A stretch of 64,000 nt of DNA from positions 620,001-684,000 of the forward strand of contig OY969889.1 of the NCBI GenBank assembly GCA_963704335.1, written 5' to 3'. The position numbers and the translations under genes are program-made. Within the stretch, counting starts at the first letter, position 1. Every line of letters begins with the position of its first letter. Under the pieces are notes generated by a model that made no database searches, was not told the DNA's origin, and was given only the letters and a program-made list of their open reading frames with translations. Of the stretch, positions 16,867-25,037 are shown one piece after another. This DNA is from PALSA-612 sp963704335. Its GTDB lineage: Bacteria > Actinomycetota > Thermoleophilia > Gaiellales > Gaiellaceae.

Positions 16867-17931
16867 GTGCGCGTCGGGATCAGCCTGCTCACCCTCGTGC
16901 CCGGGCTCGTGGGTGGCTCGGAGACGTACGCTCGCGAGCTCTGCCGCGCCCTCGCGCGCATCGGCGAGCTCGACTACGCGGCTTTCGTGCCGACGGTCGC
17001 TCCGGGTGCGGGCGACGGGCTGCCGACGACAGTCGTGCCCGAGTACCGGGCGAGAACGACGATGCCCGGGCGCATCGCCGCCATGTCGCTGGCCACCGCC
17101 ATGCCCGGCCCCGTTCGCCGTCACTTCGACGGTGCGGCGCTGGATGCCCTGCACTTTCCGCTCAGCGTGATGGTCCCCCGCGTCGCGCATCCCGCCGCGG
17201 TGACGACGATCCATGACCTCCAGCACGAGGCCTATCCGCAGTTCTTCTCGCGTGCAGAGCACGCGTACCGCCGCGCGGCCTACGGCTGGACGGTGCAACG
17301 CAGCCGCTTCCTGATCGCCATCTCGGAACACGCGAGGGCCACGCTGCTCGAGCGCTACGGCCTGAGCCCAACGCGCGTCAGCACGATTCACCTCGGCATC
17401 GACCACGAACGGTTCACCCCGGACGAGAGGCAGCGTGAACCGTTTCTGCTCTACCCCGCGAACCGCTGGCCGCACAAGAACCACGAGCGCTTGTTCGCGG
17501 CATTCGTGCGCGTGCGGCGAGAGCGGCCGGACTTGCGGCTCGTCCTGACGGGGCAGGGACACGAACGCGCCCAGCTGCCGGACGGCGTGGAGTCGCGCGG
17601 CCACGTGTCTCCGGAGGAGCTGGTCGAGCTGTACCGCAGCGCCGCCTGCCTCGTCTTCCCCAGCCTGTACGAAGGCTTCGGGCTACCGCCGCTCGAGGCG
17701 ATGGCGTGTGGCTGCCCCGTGGCCGTCGCGAACGCCACCTCGCTGCCGGAGGTATGCGGCGATGCGGCCGAGTACTTCGACCCGCTGTCTCCCGAGGACA
17801 TGGCTGCGGCGATCCTCCGCGGGCTCGAAGGCCGACTCGTCGGGCGGGGGCTCGCCCACGCGGCTCGTTTCACGTGGGGTGCATGCGCCCACGCCCACGA
17901 CCTCGTGTACCGCGACGCGGCTAGCGCTTGA
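16867..17931 (+). CDS. GT4 family glycosyltransferase (mannosyltransferase-like)
   Basis: 354 residues. It opens MRVGISLLTLVPGLVGGSET. It has VTTIHDLQHEAYPQFF near 115, IAISEHARATLLERYG, HLGIDHERFTP, a FLLYPANRWPHKNHERLF strand and the motif EGFGLPPLE near 268. The HKNHE segment is typical of the WbdA/WbdB-like mannosyltransferase group. The GTG start is set by the -10 box at 16854. It stands alone between two convergent/divergent neighbours, and its last 11 nt overlap a convergent methyltransferase gene. Confidence 0.88.
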   Translation: MRVGISLLTLVPGLVGGSETYARELCRALARIGELDYAAFVPTVAPGAGDGLPTTVVPEYRARTTMPGRIAAMSLATAMPGPVRRHFDGAALDALHFPLSVMVPRVAHPAAVTTIHDLQHEAYPQFFSRAEHAYRRAAYGWTVQRSRFLIAISEHARATLLERYGLSPTRVSTIHLGIDHERFTPDERQREPFLLYPANRWPHKNHERLFAAFVRVRRERPDLRLVLTGQGHERAQLPDGVESRGHVSPEELVELYRSAACLVFPSLYEGFGLPPLEAMACGCPVAVANATSLPEVCGDAAEYFDPLSPEDMAAAILRGLEGRLVGRGLAHAARFTWGACAHAHDLVYRDAASA

Positions 17932-18694
17932 CGAACGCCAGACGGACGACGTCGCCGTCGGCAGCTGCGACCTCGCGGCCGAGCAATCCGTAGGCCGGGC
18001 CCAGCGGCACGAGCCACGGGAACGACCGCACGTAGGCGTCGTTCCAGTTCGGCTGCATGCGCACGACATGGCGCGACACCAGCTCGACCGCAGGCACGGA
18101 TGCCGCAAGCGCGTCGACGCGCGGCGGGTCGTACCAGCGCTGGAAGAACGATCGCCCTCCGCTCGGCTGGTTCGCGTAGACGGGCGTATCCCGCCAGTCC
18201 TCGCGGAACGTCTGCGCATGAGGAAGCGTCACGAGCACTCGGCCCCCGCGCCGCACGACCCGCGCCAGCTCGCGCAGCGCCTCGGCGTCACCCGGCTCCT
18301 CGATGTGCTCGAGCACCGAGATCGAGTACGCGTGGTCGAACGACTCGTCCTCGAACGGCAGCGCACGGCCGTCGGCGACCTCGAGCTCGAGCCCCTTGAC
18401 GTCGCCGGCTAGCGCTCGCCAGGTCTCGATCTCCCGCTCCAGCTGGTCCACCGACGTGACACGGATGCCCCGCCTCGCGAGCACGACGGCCAGCAGCTTG
18501 GGACTGGCGAGATCGAGCACACGCTCGCCCGGCCGCGCCTCCAGCCGCTCGATCGCCCAGGGCAGCTCGAGGTAGCGGCTCGGATCGAGCGGGACGACGA
18601 CGCGCACGACGGCCTCGCGGTGATACCCATGTCGAACCAGGTCGCGCAGCCCAAGCTTGACGCTCTCGACCCAGAGGCTCGCCCACCCACGCAC
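17921..18694 (-). CDS. Class I SAM-dependent methyltransferase
   Basis: 257 residues. The SAM region is RVLDLASPKLLAVVLARRG near 58 (a diverged GxGxG), with VTSVDQLEREIETW behind it. Motif IV is FDHAYSISVLEHI near 125, and post-motif VVRRGGRVLVTLPHAQTF follows. I chose GTG 18694: an AAAGGT sequence lies 6 nt upstream and could be either a -10 box or a ribosome site. Longer starts at 18733 or 18757 would run into the divergent gene. Substrate unknown; a sugar methyl donor step fits the context. Confidence 0.8.
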   Translation of the reverse strand: MRGWASLWVESVKLGLRDLVRHGYHREAVVRVVVPLDPSRYLELPWAIERLEARPGERVLDLASPKLLAVVLARRGIRVTSVDQLEREIETWRALAGDVKGLELEVADGRALPFEDESFDHAYSISVLEHIEEPGDAEALRELARVVRRGGRVLVTLPHAQTFREDWRDTPVYANQPSGGRSFFQRWYDPPRVDALAASVPAVELVSRHVVRMQPNWNDAYVRSFPWLVPLGPAYGLLGREVAAADGDVVRLAFVKR

Positions 18695-18700
18695 CAGCAA

Positions 18701-18706
18701 ACCTTT
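18701..18706 (-). promoter_or_regulatory. AAAGGT: -10 or ribosome site for the methyltransferase
   Basis: AAAGGT on the minus strand ends 6 nt before GTG 18694. It fits NANNNT as a -10 but also a GGT-type ribosome site; sequence alone does not decide. Confidence 0.35.
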
Positions 18707-18718
18707 ACAGCCAGTGAT

Positions 18719-18724
18719 TACTCT
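18719..18724 (+). promoter_or_regulatory. -10 hexamer TACTCT for the sugar-nucleotide operon
   Basis: TACTCT ends 7 nt before ATG 18732. It would drive the four-gene unit 18732-23804 as a leaderless mRNA. Confidence 0.5.
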
Positions 18725-18731
18725 TGCGGCC

Positions 18732-19880
18732 ATGAGCGGGGCGGCTGCCGAGAGCATCTGGACCGATGCTGCTATCGCCGATCTGCGGCGCGAGCTCGGC
18801 GACGTCTACGAGGGGCGCACGGCGCTCGTCACGGGCGCCGACGGCTTCATGGGCTCCCATCTCACCGAGGCGCTGGTGGAACTGGGCGCGGACGTCGTCG
18901 CGTTCGTCCGGGCCACGTCGAGCGGCGCGCTGAACAACATCGGGCACCTGCGCCCGCGCCTACGCGTCAAGTTCGCCGACCTCACCGACCGCACGTCGGT
19001 CGACTATCTCGTCCGCGAGCTGAAGCAGGCGCCAGACAAGCCATATGTGTTCCACCTCGGCGCCCAGGCCCACGTCGGGGAGTCCTGGCACCGACCGTAC
19101 GAGACGGTGACTACGAACGTTCTCGGCACGCTCAATTTGCTGCAGTCGATCCTCGACCACGAGCTGGAGGTAGAGCGCTTCGACACGGCCGGCACGTCGG
19201 AGGAGTACGGCAACCCACGCGATGGCGTGGCCGACCAGCACGAGTTCGATGCCGACGGCGGCGTCGTCTTCCACGAGCGCTCGCCGCTCAACCCGAAGAC
19301 CGTCTACGCGACGTCGAAGGTCGCGGCCGACTTCCTGACGATGAACTACTTCGATGCCTTCGGTATCCCCGGCGTCGTGACGAGGATGTTCAACAACTAC
19401 GGGCCGCGGCAGAACCCGCGCTTCGTTACCGGCACGATCATCACGCAGGCGCTCGAACGGTCGCGCATCGAGCTCGGCCCGCTCGAGCCGATGCGGGACT
19501 TCTGCTACTGCACGGACGGCGTCCGCGGCCATCTGACGGTGACCGCGCACGGCACACCCGGCGACGTCTACGTCTACGGCCAGGGCGAGAACATCTCGAT
19601 GCGCGACTGGGCGGAGCTCATCCTCCGCGTGGGCGAGGAAGAGGGTCACTGGCCCGGTGACCGCGAGCTCGTGAGCGTGCCCGAGCGTCATCGCCCGGGT
19701 GCCAGCGAGGTGATGGCACTCAAGGTCGGCTACGAGAAGCTCGCGCGCGAAACCGGCTGGCAGCCGCTCGTCTCCTGGGACGACGGCGTGCGCAACACGA
19801 TCGCGTGGTACGCGGACAATCGCGACAAGTGGTCCGGCCGCGTCGACTGGTCTGCTCCGTCGCCCGCCCCCGTCGAATGA
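18732..19880 (+). CDS. Extended SDR nucleotide-sugar 4,6-dehydratase (Gmd-like)
   Basis: 382 residues. The NAD site is TALVTGADGFMGSHL (GxxGxxG at about 35-41). The active-site strand is DTAGTSEEYGNP near 155, and the catalytic pair is in VYATSKVAAD near 191. MFNNYGPRQNPRFVTGTII and DFCYCTDGVRG are typical of GDP-mannose and related 4,6-dehydratases. It should make a 4-keto-6-deoxy sugar nucleotide for the glycosyltransferases; GDP-mannose is the likely substrate because a GDP-fucose-synthase-like enzyme follows with an ATGA overlap. Other NDP-sugar substrates remain possible. Confidence 0.82.
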   Translation: MSGAAAESIWTDAAIADLRRELGDVYEGRTALVTGADGFMGSHLTEALVELGADVVAFVRATSSGALNNIGHLRPRLRVKFADLTDRTSVDYLVRELKQAPDKPYVFHLGAQAHVGESWHRPYETVTTNVLGTLNLLQSILDHELEVERFDTAGTSEEYGNPRDGVADQHEFDADGGVVFHERSPLNPKTVYATSKVAADFLTMNYFDAFGIPGVVTRMFNNYGPRQNPRFVTGTIITQALERSRIELGPLEPMRDFCYCTDGVRGHLTVTAHGTPGDVYVYGQGENISMRDWAELILRVGEEEGHWPGDRELVSVPERHRPGASEVMALKVGYEKLARETGWQPLVSWDDGVRNTIAWYADNRDKWSGRVDWSAPSPAPVE

Positions 19881-20791
19881 AGGCACTTGTCACCGGAGGG
19901 AGTGGGTTTCTCGGCTCACATCTCGTCGAGCGGCTCGAAGCGGACGGGCACGACGTCGTCGTCCCGCGCAGCGCCGACTACGATCTCACGCACGAGGACG
20001 ACGCCGTGCGGCTGTTCCGCGAGACCGAGCCGGAGGTCGTCTTCCACCTGGCGGCCGTCGCCGGCGGCATCGGCGCGAACCGTGCCGAGCCGGGCCGCTT
20101 CTGGCACGCGAATCTGCTCATGGGCACACACGTCCTCGAGCAGAGCCGCATCGCCGGCGTCCGCAAGCTCGTCCTGCTGGGAACGATCTGCTCTTATCCC
20201 AAGTTCACGCCTGCGCCTTTCCGCGAGGAGGATCTCTGGAACGGCTACCCGGAGGAGACGAACGCGCCCTACGGCGTCGCGAAGAAGGCGCTGCTCGTGG
20301 GCGCGCAGGCGTACCGCGAGCAGTACGGGCTGAACGCGGTCACGCTGCTCCCCGTGAACCTCTACGGGCCGCGCGACAACTTCGACCTCGAGACGTCGCA
20401 CGTGGTCCCGGCGCTGATCCGCAAGATGCTCGAGAGCCGCGACGAGGTCCTGCTGTGGGGAGACGGGACGCCGACGCGGGAGTTTCTCTACGTCGAGGAC
20501 TGCGCCGAGGGCATCGCGCTGGCCGCCGAGGGCTACGACGGCCCTGAGCCCGTGAACCTGGGCTCGGGCGAGGAGATCTCGATCCGCGACCTGGCGGCGC
20601 TCGTCTCGGACCTGACCGGCTTCGAGGGCCGGATCACGTGGGACTCGTCGAAGCCGAACGGGCAGCCCAGGCGGCTGCTCGACACCACGAAGGCGGCCGA
20701 GCTCTTCGGCTTTCGTGCGCACACGAGCCTTCGCCACGGCCTCGAACGCACGATCGCCTGGTACCGAGAGCACGCATCCGCACCGGTATGA
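19877..20791 (+). CDS. fcl: GDP-L-fucose synthase-like epimerase/reductase
   Basis: 304 residues. The NADP site is MKALVTGGSGFLGSHLVERL. Family markers are LLGTICSYPKFTPAPF near 97-112 (the Cys-x-Tyr-Pro-Lys stretch of GDP-fucose synthase), WNGYPEETNAPYGVAKKALL with the Tyr/Lys pair near 132/136, and VNLYGPRDNFDLETSHVVPA. It would epimerise and reduce the 4-keto-6-deoxy product of the preceding enzyme. ATG 19877 overlaps the preceding TGA (ATGA). The pair implies that a 6-deoxyhexose such as L-fucose is part of the polymer. Confidence 0.85.
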   Translation: MKALVTGGSGFLGSHLVERLEADGHDVVVPRSADYDLTHEDDAVRLFRETEPEVVFHLAAVAGGIGANRAEPGRFWHANLLMGTHVLEQSRIAGVRKLVLLGTICSYPKFTPAPFREEDLWNGYPEETNAPYGVAKKALLVGAQAYREQYGLNAVTLLPVNLYGPRDNFDLETSHVVPALIRKMLESRDEVLLWGDGTPTREFLYVEDCAEGIALAAEGYDGPEPVNLGSGEEISIRDLAALVSDLTGFEGRITWDSSKPNGQPRRLLDTTKAAELFGFRAHTSLRHGLERTIAWYREHASAPV

Positions 20792-22431
20792 CGGCGCAGC
20801 GCGTCTGGCGCGCCGCCGGCCGCGTGTGGAACCGCATTCCGCTCCGCGAGCCGTGGCGCCTGCTCGTGCCGCTGCTCGTCGTTCACTGGCTGGCGCTGGT
20901 CGTCTTCACAGCCCGCGTGAATCACAACGGCTGGCTCTTCTACCAGGGCGGCGACCAGATCTGGTTCTGGACCACGAGCTGGCTTATGGGCCACGGGTCG
21001 ATCACCGTGCCCAACGTCTCTCACGGCTGGTCGATGCTGCTGGTGCCGTTCACGTGGATCGGTGGGCCCGGGTTCCTCGGCGGCCTGCCGTGGCCGCTGT
21101 TGCTGCAGGCGCTGGTCATCGCGCCCATCGCGCTCTGGTGCGTGTACGAGCTCGGCGCTCGCATCGGCGGCCGCGTGATCGGCTACTGGGCGGCCGCCCT
21201 CTGGACGCTCGGGCCATACGTCGCGGTCCCGCTGTTCGTCGACCGCTATCACGACCGCTACGTCGACCAGTTCCTCCCCCTGCCGCTGGGGCTGACGGCG
21301 ATGGCCGACTACACGGGCACGGTCTTCCTGCTCCTGTCGGCGGTGTTCACGCTCCGCGCGATCGAGAACCGAGACCCCGGAACGGCCGCCGTCGCCGGGC
21401 TCGCCGCCGGCTTCGCTGCCGTCGTCAAGCCGTCGAACCTGATCTTCCTCGCTGCCCCGGCCGTCGCGCTGCTCGCCGCCCGCCGCTGGCGAGAGCTCCT
21501 CATAGGCACTGCCGCGCTCGCTCCGGCGGTGCTCGCGCTCGCCCTCTGGAAGTACCGCGGCTACGGCTACCTGCCCGCCTTCGCGTCGCAGGAGACCGTG
21601 GTCGCGCTCGGGCCGGACTCTGTGACGGCGCCCTACGACAAGTACGTGGACATCAACTGGGACAACATCGGCGACAACCTCGCCAGCCTGCGCGAGGTGT
21701 TCTGGAGCATGCGCGTGCTCCAGTGGCTGCCGTTCGCAGGCGCGATCGCCGTGGCGCGGCGCTCGATTCCCGTGGCGCTGATGCTTTCCGTCTGGTTCTG
21801 GGCATTCTTCGTCCTGAAGGGCTCGTCCGACGATGCGTCCGTCGACAGCGGCGCGTTCTTCCGCTTCCTGCTGCCTGCGATCCCTGCGTTCCTGCTGCTC
21901 GGTGCGTCGCTGCCGCTGCTGATCCCGAAGTACGGCATCCAGCTCGCCAGAAAGACGGCGTTGCCCAGGCCGCATGCGATCGGGCGGCGCGCCCTCATCG
22001 CGGCCGCGGTGGTACTGGGGCTGTTTCCGGTCGTCGCGGCGGCTGCGTCCTCCCCGCTGCGCGGCCCTGACGAGGTGCTCCAGCACATCGAGATCGCCGT
22101 GCCGGTTCGCGGCATCGAGCTCGAGGCCACGGACGGGCCCGTCGTGCGGCTGAACTGGTCGAAGCCCGACACGGGTTCGACGCGCGTCTTCTACAAGCTC
22201 TTCCGCAGCCCGGCCGACACCGATTACCTCTGCTTCACCGACGGGAGCGGCGCCGACCGCTGCACGCTCGTCTCCGTCGAGCTGCAGACACTGCGGAAGA
22301 CGAACGCCGTCGACCGGCCAGGGCCGGGCACGTGGACCTACAGGGTCGGCGCGGCGGCGAACTGGATCGACGATCCCGAGCTGGGGGACGTCTTCCTGCT
22401 CTCGAATCCCGTCACCGTCACGGTTCGTTGA
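20788..22431 (+). CDS. GT-C-like membrane protein with C-terminal FnIII-like domain
   Basis: 547 residues. The first membrane segment (about 22-42) is followed by a loop with FYQGGDQIWFWTTSWLMGHG, whose Asp takes the place of the GT-C catalytic acid. About ten membrane segments run to about residue 425. The last 110 residues look like a fibronectin III domain: PVVRLNWSKPDTGSTRVFY, then FRSPADT, and GTWTYRVGAAANW. A periplasmic beta domain on a lipid-sugar-dependent glycosyltransferase may bind the growing chain. The start ATG 20788 overlaps the fcl-like stop (ATGA). Confidence 0.8.
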   Translation: MTAQRVWRAAGRVWNRIPLREPWRLLVPLLVVHWLALVVFTARVNHNGWLFYQGGDQIWFWTTSWLMGHGSITVPNVSHGWSMLLVPFTWIGGPGFLGGLPWPLLLQALVIAPIALWCVYELGARIGGRVIGYWAAALWTLGPYVAVPLFVDRYHDRYVDQFLPLPLGLTAMADYTGTVFLLLSAVFTLRAIENRDPGTAAVAGLAAGFAAVVKPSNLIFLAAPAVALLAARRWRELLIGTAALAPAVLALALWKYRGYGYLPAFASQETVVALGPDSVTAPYDKYVDINWDNIGDNLASLREVFWSMRVLQWLPFAGAIAVARRSIPVALMLSVWFWAFFVLKGSSDDASVDSGAFFRFLLPAIPAFLLLGASLPLLIPKYGIQLARKTALPRPHAIGRRALIAAAVVLGLFPVVAAAASSPLRGPDEVLQHIEIAVPVRGIELEATDGPVVRLNWSKPDTGSTRVFYKLFRSPADTDYLCFTDGSGADRCTLVSVELQTLRKTNAVDRPGPGTWTYRVGAAANWIDDPELGDVFLLSNPVTVTVR

Positions 22432-23804
22432 CCTCACGGCGCTGGCTCGGCGAAGCGCTGGGGCTAGCCGGGCTGCTCGCGGTCGCAGCGTTCGTCTACA
22501 TCCGAGGCATCGACGCGGCCGCAAACTACGACGAGGGCGTCTACCTCGCGTCGCTCGACGCGCTCCGACATGGGCAGGAGCTGGGGACGGACGTTTACGC
22601 GTCGCAGCCGCCCGGCTTCTACGTCCTGCTGCAGGGACTGTCCCTACTGCCGGGCGACGGTGTCGAGGGGATTCGTGTCGCGTTCGTGCTCTTAGCGCTA
22701 CTGGGGCTGGTGGCCGCGTACGCCATCGGCAGAAAGCTGGCCGGCGTCTGGGGCGCGTTCGGAGCGGCAGGGCTGGTCGCGATCGCTGCGCCGTGGCCCG
22801 TCCAGGCGGCGCGCGTCCAGGCGGACACGGCTTCGGTCGCTCTTGCGCTATGCGCGGTCGCCGTCGCGTTCTACGCCGGACGCTGCTCGTGGCGGTGGGC
22901 GGCCGCTGGCTTGCTCGCCGGAGCGGCGGTCTCCGTGAAGCTGCTCGCCCTCCCGGTGGTCGCGCCGCTGGCCGTACTGCTCGTCGCGCGCCGCTCGTGG
23001 CGCGCTGCAGGAGCGGCGCTTGCCGGCGCCCTCGCCGTGTGGGCGGCTTTGCTCGTCGCGTATGCGGGAGCGCTCGGCGAGCTCTGGGAGTCGGTCGTCG
23101 CCGACCACCGCGACGCGCGCGACCTGGGCCCATCGGTAGCCGACAACATCGAGCGAGTGCTTCTGCATCCACTCGACTGGCGGACGCCGGCGGGTGTGCT
23201 CGTGCCCGCGGGCCTGGTCGCCGCGGTGCTGCTGCTGAGGCGGGTCGAGCTACTGGCGCTCGGCGCCTGGATCGTCGCGTCGGCTCTGTTCCTCATGGCT
23301 CAGCAGCCGCTACTCGACCACCACTTCGTCCTCCTCGCGGCCACGCTTTCCGTGCCCGCCGGGGCGGGGCTCGGCGCGGCCGTCACGCGCATCCCGGAAC
23401 CGGCGCGCTACGCCGTCGCCGGCCTGGCCGTGATTGCGATCGCGGCCGGCTTCACCCAGGAGGAACGCCGGCTCTGGCGCCAGGACGGCGACCCGCCCGG
23501 CGTCACCTGGGCGTCGGATCAGCTACGCAATCGAACCGGGCCTGACGACCTAGTCGGCACGGATCTCCCGATCGTCGCGTACCTCGCCGACCGCCGCCTG
23601 CCCGGACAGCTCGTCGACACGTCGTTCGTTCGCCTCGGCACCGGCTCGCTGACCGATGCCAAGATCCTCGAAGAGCTCGAAGGCGTACGGGCGGTAGTCG
23701 TCGGCAGGGAGCTCGCCAACAGGCCGGCGCTGATTCGCGAGCTAGACGGGCGTTATCCGGAGCAGGTGGAAAGAGACGGCGTCACGCTTTATCTCGCTCC
23801 TTGA
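22428..23804 (+). CDS. GT-C membrane glycosyltransferase (PMT_2/ArnT-like)
   Basis: 458 residues. Early signature: NYDEGVYLASLDALRHGQEL near 31 and YASQPPGFYVLLQGL near 57, the classical catalytic-loop and QPPGFY motifs of the dolichyl-phosphate-mannose-type family. About ten membrane segments follow. The C-terminal 100 residues are soluble. It starts at TTG 22428, overlapping the previous TGA (TTGA). It should transfer a sugar from polyprenyl phosphate at the outer face. The last 23 nt overlap the convergent DUF2304 gene. Confidence 0.87.
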   Translation: MTSRRWLGEALGLAGLLAVAAFVYIRGIDAAANYDEGVYLASLDALRHGQELGTDVYASQPPGFYVLLQGLSLLPGDGVEGIRVAFVLLALLGLVAAYAIGRKLAGVWGAFGAAGLVAIAAPWPVQAARVQADTASVALALCAVAVAFYAGRCSWRWAAAGLLAGAAVSVKLLALPVVAPLAVLLVARRSWRAAGAALAGALAVWAALLVAYAGALGELWESVVADHRDARDLGPSVADNIERVLLHPLDWRTPAGVLVPAGLVAAVLLLRRVELLALGAWIVASALFLMAQQPLLDHHFVLLAATLSVPAGAGLGAAVTRIPEPARYAVAGLAVIAIAAGFTQEERRLWRQDGDPPGVTWASDQLRNRTGPDDLVGTDLPIVAYLADRRLPGQLVDTSFVRLGTGSLTDAKILEELEGVRAVVVGRELANRPALIRELDGRYPEQVERDGVTLYLAP

Positions 23805-24138
23805 CCTTCTCCTCGAGGATCGCGAGCCGCTGGGCTAGCGTCACGTTCTGGTCGACGACCTTCGAGATCGCCGTCGAGTAGTCGAGCAGCACGAGCAGGA
23901 TGAAGAACACGGCCACCGCGAACAGCACGGCCGGCGGATAGGTCTCGACTCCGAACCAGTCGGCAATCGTCGCCGTCGCAGACCGCCAGAGCGACAGCAC
24001 GAGCAGCACGATCCCCGTGACCAGCCAGAGCAGCGCGTAGCGCTCTTTCAGACGCCGCTTGCGGATCAACTCCAGGACGACGAGCACCAGCAGCACGGAC
24101 GCGATCGCGCCGGCGATCGAGAACGTAAGCGGCGTCAC
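23782..24138 (-). CDS. DUF2304 small membrane protein
   Basis: 118 residues. Three hydrophobic segments (about 5-24, 36-52, 66-86) surround RKRRLKERYALLWLVTGIVL, the DUF2304 core. A helical charged tail follows, VTLAQRLAILEEKVKERDKA, likely coiled coil. Members of the family usually sit directly beside a GT2 polyprenyl-phosphate sugar transferase, as here (4-nt overlap, GTGA). They are thought to assist that enzyme, but the activity is not established. Confidence 0.88.
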   Translation of the reverse strand: MTPLTFSIAGAIASVLLVLVVLELIRKRRLKERYALLWLVTGIVLLVLSLWRSATATIADWFGVETYPPAVLFAVAVFFILLVLLDYSTAISKVVDQNVTLAQRLAILEEKVKERDKA

Positions 24139-24848
24139 CGCTTGTCCCCCGGGACCGCCTTGCCCCGGAAGATCGCGACGAAGAGCGCGACCAGCACCTT
24201 GGCCAGAAAGTACGTGGACTTGAGGACGCCGTGGGACGACGTCCCCGCCAGCCGCTCACGCATGGGAGCCGGAACCTCGACCCTGCGCAGCCGGTGCTTC
24301 GCGACGAGCACGGTCGCCTCTACTTCTGGGAACTCGTGCGGATAGTCGTTCGCGAAGAGCTCGATCGCGTCGCGGTTGAGCGCCTGGAAGCCGGACGACG
24401 GGTCGGTGACGTGCTGCCGCGCCACGAGCGAGGCTGCGCTGGCCAGGATGCGGTTGCCGATGTTGCGGTGCGCCGACTGCTTGTAGCCGCCGTCGCCGAG
24501 ATAGCGGGAGCCGACGGCGACGTCGGCCTCGCCGTCGAGCACCGGAGCGATTAGCGCGGGCAGGTGAGAGGCATCGTGCTGGCCGTCGCCGTCGAGGCGC
24601 ACCACCAGCTCGAAGTCGTTCTCCAGCGCGTAGCGGAAGGCAGTCTGCACGGAGCCGCCGATGCCGAGGTTGTACGGCAGCGTCAGCACACGCGCGCCGT
24701 TCTCCTCCGCCACTTCGGTCGTGCGATCGCCGGAGCCGTCGTCGACGACGACGACCTCGAAGCCGGAGTCGAAGGCGCGGATCTCGTCGATCACCCGCGC
24801 CACGGAGCCTTCCTCGTTGTAGGCCGGCACGATCGCGAGCCGCCGCAT
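24135..24848 (-). CDS. GT2 polyprenyl-phosphate sugar transferase (DPM1-like)
   Basis: 237 residues. MRRLAIVPAYNEEGSVARVI opens the GT-A fold. VVVDDGSGDRTTEVA near 33, LVVRLDGDGQHDASHL near 82 (DxD) and DPSSGFQALNRDAIELF near 150 are all typical of dolichol/undecaprenyl-phosphate mannose or glucose synthases. It should load a sugar onto undecaprenyl phosphate for the GT-C enzymes. The start is ATG 24848 (conservative) or GTG 24881 (adds SSDPDPRLAA); neither has a clear -10 or ribosome site. No C-terminal membrane segments are present, so the DUF2304 partner may anchor it. Confidence 0.88.
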   Translation of the reverse strand: MRRLAIVPAYNEEGSVARVIDEIRAFDSGFEVVVVDDGSGDRTTEVAEENGARVLTLPYNLGIGGSVQTAFRYALENDFELVVRLDGDGQHDASHLPALIAPVLDGEADVAVGSRYLGDGGYKQSAHRNIGNRILASAASLVARQHVTDPSSGFQALNRDAIELFANDYPHEFPEVEATVLVAKHRLRRVEVPAPMRERLAGTSSHGVLKSTYFLAKVLVALFVAIFRGKAVPGDKR

Positions 24849-24925
24849 GGCCGCGAGCCGGGGATCCGGGTCAGAACTCACTTCGGATTGACGGTTCGTC
24901 GCCGAGGCGCGATGGGCGGTGCGAG

Positions 24926-24983
24926 GCAAGGACGCAGGGAGCGCCCATATCCGCTGCGATATGGGTGCGACTGAGGACGCAGC
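24926..24983 (-). repeat. Dispersed structured repeat, copy 2
   Basis: Read on the minus strand: left flank GCTGCGTCCTCAGTCGC, right flank CTCCCTGCGTCCTTGC. The middle is an 8- to 11-bp stem, CCCATATC/GATATGGG, extended by wobble and GC pairs. The right flank is identical over 16 nt to copy 1 (1061-1120), and the left flank differs at few positions. The stem sequence is different but still pairs. The rest of the 189-nt gap 24849-25037 shows nothing I can name. Confidence 0.6.
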
Positions 24984-25037
24984 CTCGCGCCGTCGAGCGC
25001 GTCCCGGCGGCTCAAGGCTTCAATTCGAAGGGAGTTC

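Noticed and set aside
20533..23172. An 879-codon minus-strand open frame
   Set aside because: It is Arg/Pro/Ala-rich antisense of the fcl-like and GT-C genes, with no recognisable domain or start signal.
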